Shown in pieces: positions 1-10,144 of a stretch of DNA of 64,000 nt. This stretch comes from Zoogloea sp. GTDB taxonomy: Bacteria > Pseudomonadota > Gammaproteobacteria > Burkholderiales > Rhodocyclaceae. Both the position numbers and the translations under genes were made by a program. Below the pieces are notes generated by a model. That model was not told where the DNA came from. It saw only the letters and a list, made by a program, of their open reading frames with translations, and ran no database searches. The stretch is taken from the NCBI RefSeq assembly GCF_017302315.1, contig NZ_JAFLDT010000003.1:1-64000 (forward strand), written 5' to 3'. Every line of letters begins with the position of its first letter. The first letter of the stretch is position 1.

Positions 1-12
1 CTCTTCCGATCT
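1..12. other. Illumina adapter remnant at contig edge
   Basis: The first twelve bases, CTCTTCCGATCT, are identical to the 3' end shared by the standard Illumina TruSeq adapters. They sit exactly at the window start, so this is sequencing artefact rather than genome. It marks the left end as an untrimmed contig or read end. Confidence 0.9.
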
Positions 13-100
13 GGAGTGTTCGACGAGGTACACACAATGGCTAGGATGCCTAAATGCACCAAAGTATTTCATTAGACAACTCTTCGTCCATTGCTCGCCC
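13..100. other. Probable chimeric or unreliable sequence next to the adapter
   Basis: This stretch is clearly less GC-rich than the rest of the window. It replaces what should be the continuation of metY: similarity to the family stops after residue ~73 of the protein, at about base 100, and an unrelated tail ends at a stop near base 50. I recognise no gene or element end here. With adapter directly outside it, a chimeric read end is the simplest reading. A real insertion or rearrangement breakpoint in metY cannot be excluded. Confidence 0.5.
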
Positions 101-319
101 GATCCGTTCTTCCAGGACGGCATTGGTGGGATTGGAGATGCGCGAGTAAACGTGTCCGGCCCGCTCTTGATTGAAGAGGGCTGCGGCGTGCTCGCTGTCT
201 TGGAAAACGTAACTGGTGGTGAAGTGGATCGGGGTGGCGCGGGAGTGATGCACCGGGTCGGGGGTCTGGCCGGCGTGCAGGGCGAGCGTGTCGGCCCCGG
301 CGTTACGGTGAATGGGCAT
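101..319 (-). CDS. metY: MetY-type O-acetylhomoserine sulfhydrylase, N-terminal fragment
   Basis: The N-terminal ~73 residues of a Cys/Met-metabolism PLP enzyme, most like O-acetylhomoserine aminocarboxypropyltransferase, which makes homocysteine from O-acetylhomoserine and sulfide. Diagnostic pieces are LALHAGQTPDP near the start, TPIHFTTSYVF at about residues 30-39, and the substrate/PLP-phosphate region YSRISNPTN at 58-66. Family members are ~430 residues, so more than 80% of the gene is missing, including the PLP lysine. The break coincides with the adapter-bearing contig edge. The start ATG at 319 lies 33 bases downstream of the DUF465 gene on the same strand, so the two may be co-transcribed. 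A related gamma-lyase is possible from so short a fragment. Confidence 0.8.
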
Positions 320-352
320 GCGTGGTCGGGTCGGCTGCGGATGAAAGGGGGA

Positions 353-577
353 TCAGGCGGGAATGTCGGGATCGAGCATGCGCCGGATCATGGCGATGCG
401 GTCCTTCAGGAGGAGCTTGCGCTTCTTGAGGCGGCGCAGCAGGAGTTCGCTCCCCGGTGGCGGTGCGTGTGATATCTGGGAAATGACCGCGTCGAGATCC
501 CGGTGCTCGGTGGACAAGGTTGCCAGCAGGGAAGGCAGGTTGCCCGCGTCGATTTCGGGTTCATTGCTGTCATTCAT
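353..577 (-). CDS. DUF465 (YdcH-like) small protein
   Basis: A 74-residue protein whose C-terminal half matches the DUF465/YdcH family: a short helical hairpin with a strongly basic stretch (RRLKKRKLLLKDRI) followed by the typical IRRML ending. The family is widespread in proteobacteria and its molecular role is not settled. The gene is upstream of metY in the same direction with a 33-base gap. The N-terminus is acidic and low in complexity. Confidence 0.8.
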   Translation of the reverse strand: MNDSNEPEIDAGNLPSLLATLSTEHRDLDAVISQISHAPPPGSELLLRRLKKRKLLLKDRIAMIRRMLDPDIPA

Positions 578-732
578 GCCTGATGCTCATAACTTTGGGG
601 CGGGATCAGCCAATCTTAGGCGTGAGGCCGCCGAAATACAACGCCGGTCGGGAACTTGAACCCGGCGACAGTGTTCCCATCTACAGTAGCGAGAGTGCCC
701 ATGCAGTCAAACCAGCAATCAGGAGAACGGTC

Positions 733-966
733 ATGAACATCATGCTCAACAATCCGGTGCTTTATGTGGTGGATTATCCCAATGTCGATGCGGTCGAGGT
801 GATCGACAAGCGCCGTGGGGTGGGAGGGCTCTTTCGCGATGAGGCGGCACGTCGCTTTCGGCAGGAGCTGCGCGAGCTGAGTGCCTCCGCGACCCAGATG
901 GATGACTTCGAAAACTGGATCGCGGATCGGGATGCCCTGATGACTCAGCCCGCGATCTATCATTGA
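733..966 (+). CDS. DUF3567-like small protein
   Basis: A 77-residue protein resembling the betaproteobacterial DUF3567 family: an N-terminal NNPVLYVVDYP stretch, a central IDK segment, a helical acidic middle and the characteristic ending DALMTQPAIYH. Function is unknown. I chose the ATG at 733 because AGGAGAA lies just upstream (721-727) with good spacing. Longer in-frame starts would add a tail with no family resemblance. It is divergent from the DUF465 gene and is followed by a strong hairpin. Confidence 0.7.
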   Translation: MNIMLNNPVLYVVDYPNVDAVEVIDKRRGVGGLFRDEAARRFRQELRELSASATQMDDFENWIADRDALMTQPAIYH

Positions 967-982
967 CGGGTCTTTGAGTTGT

Positions 983-1024
983 GGGGCCATCTGCCGGCGG
1001 CTTGCCAGCCCGGCAGGTGGCCCC
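983..1024 (+). terminator. Strong hairpin between the DUF3567-like gene and greB
   Basis: Bases 983-997 and 1010-1024 form a 15-bp stem with a single T-G wobble and a 12-base loop. No clear T-run follows (TAACATTT), so this is either a termination hairpin without a canonical tail or a structured leader of greB. Confidence 0.55.
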
Positions 1025-1067
1025 TAACATTTGCTCCCCCAATTCTGCAGATCCGGAGTTCTCCAGG

Positions 1068-1622
1068 GTGAACAAGGCCTTCGTGAAGGAAAACGAGCAG
1101 GAAGACGACGAAGAGTCTCTGCCAGGCGTACCGAGCTTGCCGCCCGGTACTCGCAACTACATGACCCGCAAAGGCTATGAGGTATTGCGGGCCGAGTTGG
1201 ATCAGCTGGTTCGGGACGAGCGCCCCCAGTTGGTGGAGACCGTGCGCTGGGCCGCATCAAATGGCGACCGCTCGGAGAATGGCGACTACATCTATGGCAA
1301 GAAGCGCCTGCGGGAGATTGACCGGCGCATCCGCTTCCTGATCAAACGCCTGGAAAGCGCAACGGTGGTGACGCCATCGGAGCAGGAGAACACCGGGCAA
1401 GTCTTTTTCGGGGCCACGGTGACCGTTTGTGATGCCGACGGGACGGACGAGCAGACCTATCAGATCGTGGGTGTGGATGAGGCCAACGCCTCCGAGGGGC
1501 GGATTAGCTGGATCGCGCCCTTGTCCCGGGCACTCCTGAAGGCGAAGGAGGGGGACGTGGTCCGTTTTGCCAGTCCGGCGGGCCTTCGTGAGATCGAGGT
1601 GCTGGAGATCCGATACGAGTGA
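1068..1622 (+). CDS. greB: Transcription elongation factor GreB
   Basis: GreB enters the secondary channel of stalled RNA polymerase and stimulates cleavage of the backtracked transcript. The protein has the N-terminal coiled-coil with the conserved tip region NGDRSENGDYIYGKKRLREIDRR (split here: NGDRSENGDY then GKKRLREID), containing the acidic residues that act in cleavage, and a C-terminal FKBP-like domain (QVFFGATVTV...ARALLKAKEGD). The GTG at 1068 gives an MNKAFVKEN-type N-terminus and 184 residues. This is the betaproteobacterial form with an acidic extension before the canonical GreB start. A longer in-frame start at 981 lies within the upstream hairpin and is unlikely. Confidence 0.93.
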   Translation: MNKAFVKENEQEDDEESLPGVPSLPPGTRNYMTRKGYEVLRAELDQLVRDERPQLVETVRWAASNGDRSENGDYIYGKKRLREIDRRIRFLIKRLESATVVTPSEQENTGQVFFGATVTVCDADGTDEQTYQIVGVDEANASEGRISWIAPLSRALLKAKEGDVVRFASPAGLREIEVLEIRYE

Positions 1623-1635
1623 AGGGAGTGGCCCC

Positions 1636-3459
1636 TCAGGTGTTCAGTTTTTCCCGTGGTCGGCGGACCATTGCCGGGCTGCGGGGAAGCGTGAAGAACA
1701 TCGTCGTGCCAGTGCCCGGCGACGACTCGGCCCATACCGCGCCGCCATGACGCTCCACCACGCGGCGCACACTGGCCAGCCCGATCCCGGACCCCTCGAA
1801 ACCATCTCGCCGGTGGAGCTGCTGAAAGGGCTGGAATAGTTTGGCGGCATGGGCCATTTCGAAGCCGATTCCATTATCGGTGACATAGAAGAGCTTTTCA
1901 TCGCCATGGGGGCGCCCCCCGACCTGGATCAGTGCCGGCTGGCTATCGCGAGTGAACTTCCAGGCATTGGCGAGGAGGTTCTGCAGGGCGTTGCGGATCA
2001 GCACCGGGTCGGCGTCGGCGGTCAGGTCGGGTTCCACGTGGCTGTGCACGACCCTGCCAGCACTGGTGGCCGCCAGTTCGTCGAGAATCTCCCGGGCAAT
2101 GGCGCTGACGTCGGTGTTTTCGATGCGCAACGTGTGGCGGGATACGCTCGCGAGCTTCTGCAGTTCGTCGATCAATTCGCCCATGCGCAGGCTGGCGCGA
2201 CGCAGTCTCGTCAGATAGCTCAGGCCTGTTTCATCAAGACGGTCGCCATAGTCTTCGGCCAGTGCATGGGAAAACCCGTTGATTGCGCGCAGCGGCGCAC
2301 GCAGATCGTGGGATACCGAGTAGCTGAAGCTGAGCAGCTCGCGGTTGGAATGTTCAAGCTCTTCCGTACGCTGGTGAACCCGTTGTTCGAGGGTGGCGTT
2401 CAGTTCGGCCAAGGCGGCGCGTTCTGAATCGCGGCGCACGGTATCCCGATGCAGCAGGTAGGCCAGGGCGCCGAGCAGCGCAAGCATCACCCCCGCCGCG
2501 GCAAGGATGCGATCACGGTGTTCATAATAATCGGCAAGGGCACTGTCCATCGGTCGGCTGGTGGCAACGATCAGAGGACGGTCGGCAAGACGCCGATAGG
2601 CCGTGATGCGTTCCACATGGTCCGTGGCCGAGGTGTCGGTGACGATCATGCTGCGCTGCTGGGAGTCCGCACCGACGGCGGGCGAGTCTGCAACACTGAT
2701 ACCGATCTGTCCGTCAGCGTGGGGGTAGCGGATGAGCGTGATGGCTCGGCTTGCGTGCAGGATGAGGATGGTGTCCTCAGACGACAGTTCAAGCTCCCGG
2801 TAGACCCCTTCGAAGTAGCGATGGCTCATGGCCGCACCCGCCGTACCCAGGTATCTTCCCAGGGCATCGAAGATCTGCCGGCGCAGGGGGGTGACCCACA
2901 TCCCGCTGGCGGAGCTGCGTACCGGGCTGCCGATTTCGACACCCTCGCGCAGCAATGGCGGAATTGCCGCTGGCTTGTGGCTGCCATTGCGTTGGGTGTT
3001 GGCGGCGCTTGCCGAAGGGGTGTTCGAATCGGCGACAAGGCTGCCGTCCTCCCCCTCGACGAACAGGTAGTCGGCTTCGGGCAAGCTCGAGACACGCTGG
3101 CGCAACAGGGTCTGCAGATCCCGCTCTCCGAAGGTGTCCAGACCACCGCGCTGGGCTACATGCCCGGCAATCTCGGTGACAGCTGCTTCCGTCTCGCCGA
3201 AACTGCGCGCCGCGTGCTCTTCAAGCACCCGGGTGAGGCTCAGAAGCTCGGACTCGGCCCGTTGAAGGGCTTGTTCCCGGTCGAAGCGGATGAGGGACAG
3301 AGCGCCGCCCAGGGTCAGTGCGGCAAGCAGGACGAAGGCAAACCATACGGCAAAGCGGAAGCGGCGCAGGGACGGGCTGACGAGGGTAGCCTGCTCCGCC
3401 TCTGACGCAGACGACCGTGATGAGGGGAGGATTGAGGAAGACAGCGGAAGTCGTTCCAT
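1636..3459 (-). CDS. Membrane sensor histidine kinase, orphan
   Basis: A ~607-residue two-pass membrane kinase. One transmembrane helix lies near residues 34-56, then a periplasmic Cache-like sensor region to about 320, a second helix near 322-342, and a coiled-coil. The HisKA box YSVSHDLRAPLRAINGF carries the phospho-acceptor His384, and the HATPase domain has N, G1 (DNGIGF) and G2 (GSGIGLA) motifs. The output part resembles phytochrome-type and CHASE-type kinases of the SHDLRAPLR subgroup. No response regulator is adjacent, so the partner is unknown. It is divergent from htpG and ends 13 bases from the greB stop, tail to tail. The start is uncertain: ATG at 3459 is used, ATG at 3501 is the alternative, and neither has a clear ribosome site. 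Confidence 0.85.
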   Translation of the reverse strand: MERLPLSSSILPSSRSSASEAEQATLVSPSLRRFRFAVWFAFVLLAALTLGGALSLIRFDREQALQRAESELLSLTRVLEEHAARSFGETEAAVTEIAGHVAQRGGLDTFGERDLQTLLRQRVSSLPEADYLFVEGEDGSLVADSNTPSASAANTQRNGSHKPAAIPPLLREGVEIGSPVRSSASGMWVTPLRRQIFDALGRYLGTAGAAMSHRYFEGVYRELELSSEDTILILHASRAITLIRYPHADGQIGISVADSPAVGADSQQRSMIVTDTSATDHVERITAYRRLADRPLIVATSRPMDSALADYYEHRDRILAAAGVMLALLGALAYLLHRDTVRRDSERAALAELNATLEQRVHQRTEELEHSNRELLSFSYSVSHDLRAPLRAINGFSHALAEDYGDRLDETGLSYLTRLRRASLRMGELIDELQKLASVSRHTLRIENTDVSAIAREILDELAATSAGRVVHSHVEPDLTADADPVLIRNALQNLLANAWKFTRDSQPALIQVGGRPHGDEKLFYVTDNGIGFEMAHAAKLFQPFQQLHRRDGFEGSGIGLASVRRVVERHGGAVWAESSPGTGTTMFFTLPRSPAMVRRPREKLNT

Positions 3460-3537
3460 AAGTTGGAAGCGAGGGCTTGAAAGTCGGAAGGGCGGACCCA
3501 TATGCGGGTCGTTAACGGTTCTCTTGGAGCAAGCTTT

Positions 3538-5460
<1,923 letters not shown>

Positions 5461-5502
5461 TCACGCCGCTTCGGTGCCTCAGGGCGCCGGGCGGGTAAAG
5501 AG

Positions 5503-5539
5503 CATGGGGGCAGGCCCGGGAGGGGCTGCCCCCATGTTT
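5503..5539. terminator. Bidirectional hairpin terminator after htpG
   Basis: Bases 5503-5513 and 5526-5536 form a perfect 11-bp GC-rich stem (CATGGGGGCAG and its complement) followed by TTT. It lies between the convergent htpG and the secreted-protein gene, so it can serve both. Confidence 0.75.
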
Positions 5540-5542
5540 CGT

Positions 5543-6085
5543 CTACCGCTGGTAGATCTCGTAGGCGTTGAGTTTGCGGGAAGGCTTGATGACCCCGGTT
5601 GCCGGGTCGTACATCGATGGCGACTTGCGCGGCATCATCGAACTGGTGGCCGAACGGTTGACATACCCGTCGGTCGCCGCGTTGAGGGTGTTGGTACGAG
5701 CATTGTAGGCTGACTTGGGCCTGCCTGCTCCCGCATTGGCGCGTATCTTTCCGCTGCCCGGTACGCCGGTACAGTTGTAGATGTTTCCGTTGCGATTGTT
5801 CAGAGGGGCGGTTTCACCATAGACATGGATGCGCCCTGAGGGGTCGCGGCGGGTGCTGGTGATGCCACTTCCAGCACTGCTCCGGGGGGGGCACTGGGTG
5901 TCGGAGGGGCGGCGCAGGCTCTCTGGGCGGACGCCAGCTTGAGCTTGTGCGCGGACAGTACCAAAAGGCGGTGCTGCGCCAGCGGGCAGTCCTGAGCCGG
6001 CCGCAAGCACAGTACCGCCTGCGAACGGACCAAGAAGTGCGGCCATGGACAACAGAAAAACCGGTGCTCTCAAGAAGGACTCCAT
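5543..6085 (-). CDS. Secreted or periplasmic protein of unknown function
   Basis: A 180-residue protein starting at the ATG at 6085, which places a plausible signal peptide at the N-terminus: basic start, hydrophobic core VFLLSMAALLGPFAGG, cleavage around AAG. The mature part is rich in Arg, Asn, Ser, Thr and Pro, has no long hydrophobic stretch, and carries two Cys residues (…TQCPP…, …IYNCTG…). I do not recognise a domain. Longer in-frame starts upstream would bury the signal peptide and are unlikely. Confidence 0.6.
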   Translation of the reverse strand: MESFLRAPVFLLSMAALLGPFAGGTVLAAGSGLPAGAAPPFGTVRAQAQAGVRPESLRRPSDTQCPPRSSAGSGITSTRRDPSGRIHVYGETAPLNNRNGNIYNCTGVPGSGKIRANAGAGRPKSAYNARTNTLNAATDGYVNRSATSSMMPRKSPSMYDPATGVIKPSRKLNAYEIYQR

Positions 6086-6230
6086 CGGAATGCGTAAACC
6101 CGGGGCCGAAGATACCCCAAACGTTCTAAGCTGACGAGGCAATATGTCGTCTCGGACGAGTGTCCGCGAGCCTGGTGTTTTCCTAAGGTAGCGAGTCGGA
6201 TAAAGTAGCGGTCCGATTTCACTCTCCGTA

Positions 6231-7010
6231 ATGATTTCCATGGCTGTCGAACTCTTCAACAACGGCAAGCACGCCTGTCTGGCCTTTTACGATCTGGTGG
6301 ATGAGGAGGCGGACCATGCCGTGCAATGCAATCAGTTCCTGATTGTCGATGGCGATCACGGAGCATTGATCGATCCGGGCGGCAACATGACCTACAACGG
6401 CTTGTTGATGTCCATGCAACGCTTCTTTCCGTCCCGTGGCCTGGATTTCATCTTCGCCACCCACGCAGACCCGGACATCATTGCGTCACTGAACAAATGG
6501 ATGGTGTCGACCCACTGCAAGGTGATGATCTCGCGCCTGTGGACGCGATTCGTCCCCCATTTCACCACCGGCAAGGACTACACGGCGCGGATCGTCGGCA
6601 TTCCCGATGAGGGCATGAACATTGCCTTGGGAGAAAGCAGGATCAAGGCCCTGCCAGCGCATTTCATGCACTCGGAGGGTAATTTCCAGTTTTACGATCC
6701 GGTCTCGAAGATTCTCTTTTCCGGCGACATGGGTGCATCCTTGGTTGACCACGAAATGGCGGCCAAGCCGGTGACCGATTTTGACGATCACGTGATCACC
6801 ATGGCCGGCTTCCACCGCCGTTACATGATCTCCAACAAGATCTGCCGCTTCTGGGTGAACATGGTCCGTCAGCTCGACGTGGACATGATCGTACCCCAGC
6901 ACGGCTGCCGCTTCGAGGGCAAGGTGATGGTCAATCGCTTCCTCGACTGGATCGAAAACCTCCAGTGCGGCGTGGACATCATGACCCAGGAAAACTACCG
7001 GATCCCCTGA
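6231..7010 (+). CDS. MBL-fold di-iron (ODP-type, flavodiiron-like) protein
   Basis: A metallo-beta-lactamase-fold protein of 259 residues resembling the oxygen-binding di-iron domain of flavodiiron proteins, without the flavodoxin part. The metal motif reads THADPD where flavodiiron proteins have HxExDH: the Glu is Asp and the last His is replaced by Ile. The later ligands appear present: His in FMHSEGN, Asp in LFSGDMG, His in PQHGCRF. This fits stand-alone ODP proteins, which bind O2 or other gases for sensing or reduction. ATG codons at 6231 and 6240 are both possible starts. It is divergent from the secreted-protein gene. Confidence 0.75.
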   Translation: MISMAVELFNNGKHACLAFYDLVDEEADHAVQCNQFLIVDGDHGALIDPGGNMTYNGLLMSMQRFFPSRGLDFIFATHADPDIIASLNKWMVSTHCKVMISRLWTRFVPHFTTGKDYTARIVGIPDEGMNIALGESRIKALPAHFMHSEGNFQFYDPVSKILFSGDMGASLVDHEMAAKPVTDFDDHVITMAGFHRRYMISNKICRFWVNMVRQLDVDMIVPQHGCRFEGKVMVNRFLDWIENLQCGVDIMTQENYRIP

Positions 7011-7012
7011 GT

Positions 7013-8191
7013 CTAATGCTTGCGTGACAGGTGGGTGATGGCCCGGGTGAGGCCATCCAAGGTCAGGGGAAACATCTTTTCCCCGAGGATCTGCCGGATG
7101 ATCCCGATGGACTGGCGGTAATCCCAGGTGCGTTCCGCTTCGGGATTGAGCCAGGCCGTGGACGGGTAGGCGTCGGCCAGGCGGCGCAGCCACACGGCAC
7201 CGGCCTCGGTGTTGCTGTACTCGATGGAGCCATTGGGCTGGAGGATCTCGTAAGGGCTCATGGTGGCATCGCCCACGAAGATCAGCTTGTACTCCGGCCC
7301 GTACTTGTGGATCACATCGAGGGTCGGGGTGCGCTCCGAGTGGCGCCGGAAGCTGTCGCGCCACACGTGGTCATACACGCAGTTGTGGAAATAGAAGTAC
7401 TCCATGTGCTTGAACTCGGTGCGGCAGGCCGAGAACAGCTCCTCGCATACCTTCACGTGGTCGTCCATGGAGCCGCCCACATCGAAAAAGATCAGCACCT
7501 TCACCGCATTGTGACGCTCCGGCCGCATCAACAGATCCAGGTAGCCGGCATTGCGGGCGGTGGCGGCAATGGTGCCGTCCAGGTCCAGTTCATCCGGCGC
7601 TCCGAGGCGGGCAAAGCGGCGTAGACGGCGCAGGGCCACCTTGATGTTGCGGGTACCCAGCTCCACGCTGTCGTCCAGATTGCGGTATTCCCGCTGGTCC
7701 CACACTTTTACCGCAGTACGATTGCCGGCCGACTCGCCGCCCACGCGGATGCCTTCCGGGTGATAGCCACTGTTGCCGAAGGGCGAGGTACCGCCGGTGC
7801 CGACCCATTTCGAGCCGCCCTGATGCCGGCCCTTTTGCTCTTTTAGGCGGTTGCGGAACTCTTCCATCAGCTTGTCCCAACCGAGTTTCTCCAGCCTTGC
7901 CTTTTCCTCCGGTGTCAGGTGCTTCTGCATCATGGCCTTCAGCCATTCCTCGGGAAGATCCACCTCAAGCCCGGGGATGGCTTCGATGCCCTTGAAGTAC
8001 TCACCGAAGGCCTGGTCAAAGCGGTCGAAGTGGGATTCGTCCTTGATCAGGCTGCTGCGGGCCAGGAAGTAGAAGTCCTCCATGCTGTGGCCCGCCAGGC
8101 CGGCCCGGATGGCCTCCAGCAAGGTCAGGAACTCCTTGGTGGATACCGGCAGCTTGCGCGCCTTGAGGTGCAGAAAAAAGTCGATCAGCAT
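7013..8191 (-). CDS. VWA-domain protein (CoxE-like)
   Basis: A 392-residue cytosolic protein with a C-terminal von Willebrand A domain. The metal-site motif reads DVGGSMDDH, a variant of DxSxS in which the first Ser is Gly, and later elements FVGDATMSPYEI are present. The N-terminal half is helical (TKEFLTLLEAI…). Such proteins work with MoxR-type AAA+ ATPases as remodelling or cofactor-insertion chaperones. The MoxR gene lies 65 bases upstream on the same strand, supporting a functional pair. The substrate is not evident from the context. Confidence 0.85.
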   Translation of the reverse strand: MLIDFFLHLKARKLPVSTKEFLTLLEAIRAGLAGHSMEDFYFLARSSLIKDESHFDRFDQAFGEYFKGIEAIPGLEVDLPEEWLKAMMQKHLTPEEKARLEKLGWDKLMEEFRNRLKEQKGRHQGGSKWVGTGGTSPFGNSGYHPEGIRVGGESAGNRTAVKVWDQREYRNLDDSVELGTRNIKVALRRLRRFARLGAPDELDLDGTIAATARNAGYLDLLMRPERHNAVKVLIFFDVGGSMDDHVKVCEELFSACRTEFKHMEYFYFHNCVYDHVWRDSFRRHSERTPTLDVIHKYGPEYKLIFVGDATMSPYEILQPNGSIEYSNTEAGAVWLRRLADAYPSTAWLNPEAERTWDYRQSIGIIRQILGEKMFPLTLDGLTRAITHLSRKH

Positions 8192-8256
8192 GACTCTGTC
8201 CGGGAGGAGGGATGTAGGGGCGTATTCATTCGCCCGCGGGCGTCGGCCAGGGCATC

Positions 8257-9099
8257 TCAGCGGTTGCGCTGGGCCATGAACACCAGGCGCTCAAAAAGGT
8301 GCATGTCCTGCTCGTTCTTCAGCAGGGCACCGTGCAGGGGTGGGATGCTGGCCTTCTGGTCGGGCGAGCGCAGTGCTTCGACGGGGATCTCCTCAGCCAC
8401 CAGCAGCTTGAGCCAGTCGATCAGCTCGGAGGTGGAGGGCTTTTTCTTCAGGCCGGGGATCTCGCGCAGGCCGAAGAACACTTCCAGGGCTTCCGTGAGC
8501 AGGGCTTTCTTGATCCCCGGGAAGTGCACATCGACGATGCGTTGCATGGTGTCCCGGTCGGGGAACTTGATGTAGTGGAAGAAGCAGCGGCGCAGGAAGG
8601 CGTCGGGCAGCTCCTTCTCGTTGTTGGAGGTGATGAATACGATGGGGCGGTGGCGGGCCTTGACCGTCTCGCGGGTCTCGTACACATGGAACTCCATGCG
8701 GTCGAGTTCGCGCAGCAAATCGTTGGGGAACTCGATATCGGCCTTGTCGATCTCGTCGATCAGCACCACGGTGGGCACGTCAGCGTCGAAGGCCTGCCAC
8801 AGGGTGCCCTTGACGATGTAGTTGGAGATGTCCTTGACCTTGTCGTCGCCCAGCTGGGAGTCACGCAGGCGTGACACCGCGTCGTATTCGTACAGCCCCT
8901 GCTGGGCCTTGGTGGTGGACTTGATGTGCCACTGCAGCAGGGGCATGCCAAGGGCCGCGGCCACCTCTTCGGCCAGCATGGTCTTCCCGGTGCCGGGCTC
9001 GCCCTTGATGAGGAGGGGGCGCTGCAGGCGGATGGCGGCATTGACGGCCAGCATCAGGTCGGGGGTGGTGACGTAGTTGTCGGAGCCTTCGAAGCGCAT
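8257..9099 (-). CDS. MoxR-family AAA+ ATPase
   Basis: A 280-residue AAA+ ATPase. Walker A is GEPGTGKT at residues 33-40, Walker B is VVLIDEIDKAD, sensor 1 is ITSNNEKELPDAFLRR with the arginine finger region. The protein has the compact MoxR layout. MoxR ATPases act with VWA partners to mature or activate other proteins or complexes. Here the VWA gene follows directly and the deacetylase-like gene precedes it by 30 bases, forming a three-gene minus-strand operon. Confidence 0.93.
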   Translation of the reverse strand: MRFEGSDNYVTTPDLMLAVNAAIRLQRPLLIKGEPGTGKTMLAEEVAAALGMPLLQWHIKSTTKAQQGLYEYDAVSRLRDSQLGDDKVKDISNYIVKGTLWQAFDADVPTVVLIDEIDKADIEFPNDLLRELDRMEFHVYETRETVKARHRPIVFITSNNEKELPDAFLRRCFFHYIKFPDRDTMQRIVDVHFPGIKKALLTEALEVFFGLREIPGLKKKPSTSELIDWLKLLVAEEIPVEALRSPDQKASIPPLHGALLKNEQDMHLFERLVFMAQRNR

Positions 9100-9129
9100 C
9101 GGGGAATCCTTGTTGAGGTGTTGTCCTGA

Positions 9130-10050
9130 TTATAGCGAGGCAGATTGACGCGCACGGAAGTGGCGTGCCGCCGTGCACACCGTATTGGCGTGGATTTCGA
9201 CTGTGTCGTCGATCTTGCGGGCGTAGCCGCCGGCCATGGCGATGGCAATGGGCAGGCCGCGCTGGCGGACCTTGTCGAAGACCAACTGGTCCCGTTCGGC
9301 CAGACCGGCCTTGGTGAGCTTGAGCCGGCCCAGGCGGTCGTCCTCGTAGGGGTCGGCACCCGCCAAGTAGATCACCAGGTCGGGCTTGCCCCGGGCAAAC
9401 ACCGGGCCGAGGGCGGCCTGCAGGGCGGTGAGATAGGTGTCGTCGGTGGTGCCGTCGGGCAGTTCCACGTCCAGATCGCTGCTCTCCTTGTCGAAGGGGT
9501 AGTTGCGGGCGCCGTGGATGCTGAAGGTGAAACACTCCGGCCGGTTGGCCAGGATGGCGGCAGTGCCGTTGCCCTGGTGCACGTCGCAGTCGATGATCGC
9601 CACCCGCTCGACCCGGCCCTCGGCGCGCATGGCCAGGGCCGCGATCGCGGCGTCGTTGAAGACACAGAAGCCTTCACCCCGGTCGCGAAAGGCGTGATGG
9701 GTGCCGCCGGCCAGGTTGGCGGCGCAACCGTCTTCCAGCGCAGCCCGGCAGGCCGCCAGGGTGGCGCCGGCGGAGCGCCGGGAGCGCTCCACCATGGCCT
9801 CCGACCAGGGAAAGCCGATGCGCCGAATGTCGTTCTTGTCGAGGGTGCCGCGGACAACCCGTTGCACGTAGCCGGCATCGTGGGCCCGGAGCAGCTCCGA
9901 ATCACTGGCGGCTTCGGGAACATGAAAGTCTTCGGCCGCGAACAGACCGGAGCCCATCAGGCGCTCCCGCAGGCGGGCGTATTTTTCCATCGGAAAGCGA
10001 TGCCCCTCGGGGAGGGGCAGCACGAAGTGATCGGCGTAGAAAAGTTTCAT
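9130..10050 (-). CDS. Histone deacetylase superfamily hydrolase
   Basis: A 306-residue member of the arginase/deacetylase fold family, which hydrolyses acetyl-amides using zinc. The active-site pair GGTHHAF is at residues 115-121, the zinc ligands are Asp156 and His158 in DCDVHQGNG plus the Asp in LAGADPYEDD, and the C-terminal GGYARKIDDT loop is present. Bacterial members act on acetylpolyamines, acetoin-related or acetylated small molecules; the substrate cannot be told here. It heads the operon with MoxR and VWA and is divergent from the M20 amidohydrolase. Confidence 0.9.
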   Translation of the reverse strand: MKLFYADHFVLPLPEGHRFPMEKYARLRERLMGSGLFAAEDFHVPEAASDSELLRAHDAGYVQRVVRGTLDKNDIRRIGFPWSEAMVERSRRSAGATLAACRAALEDGCAANLAGGTHHAFRDRGEGFCVFNDAAIAALAMRAEGRVERVAIIDCDVHQGNGTAAILANRPECFTFSIHGARNYPFDKESSDLDVELPDGTTDDTYLTALQAALGPVFARGKPDLVIYLAGADPYEDDRLGRLKLTKAGLAERDQLVFDKVRQRGLPIAIAMAGGYARKIDDTVEIHANTVCTAARHFRARQSASL

Positions 10051-10144
10051 TCGGTTGAGCCTGCTTCTTGCGGTGGAGCGGGGGCGTGCCCCGCTGCTAT
10101 CATTTCTCCATCACGGCCGCCGGGGCCGCCTATCGGGACGCATC

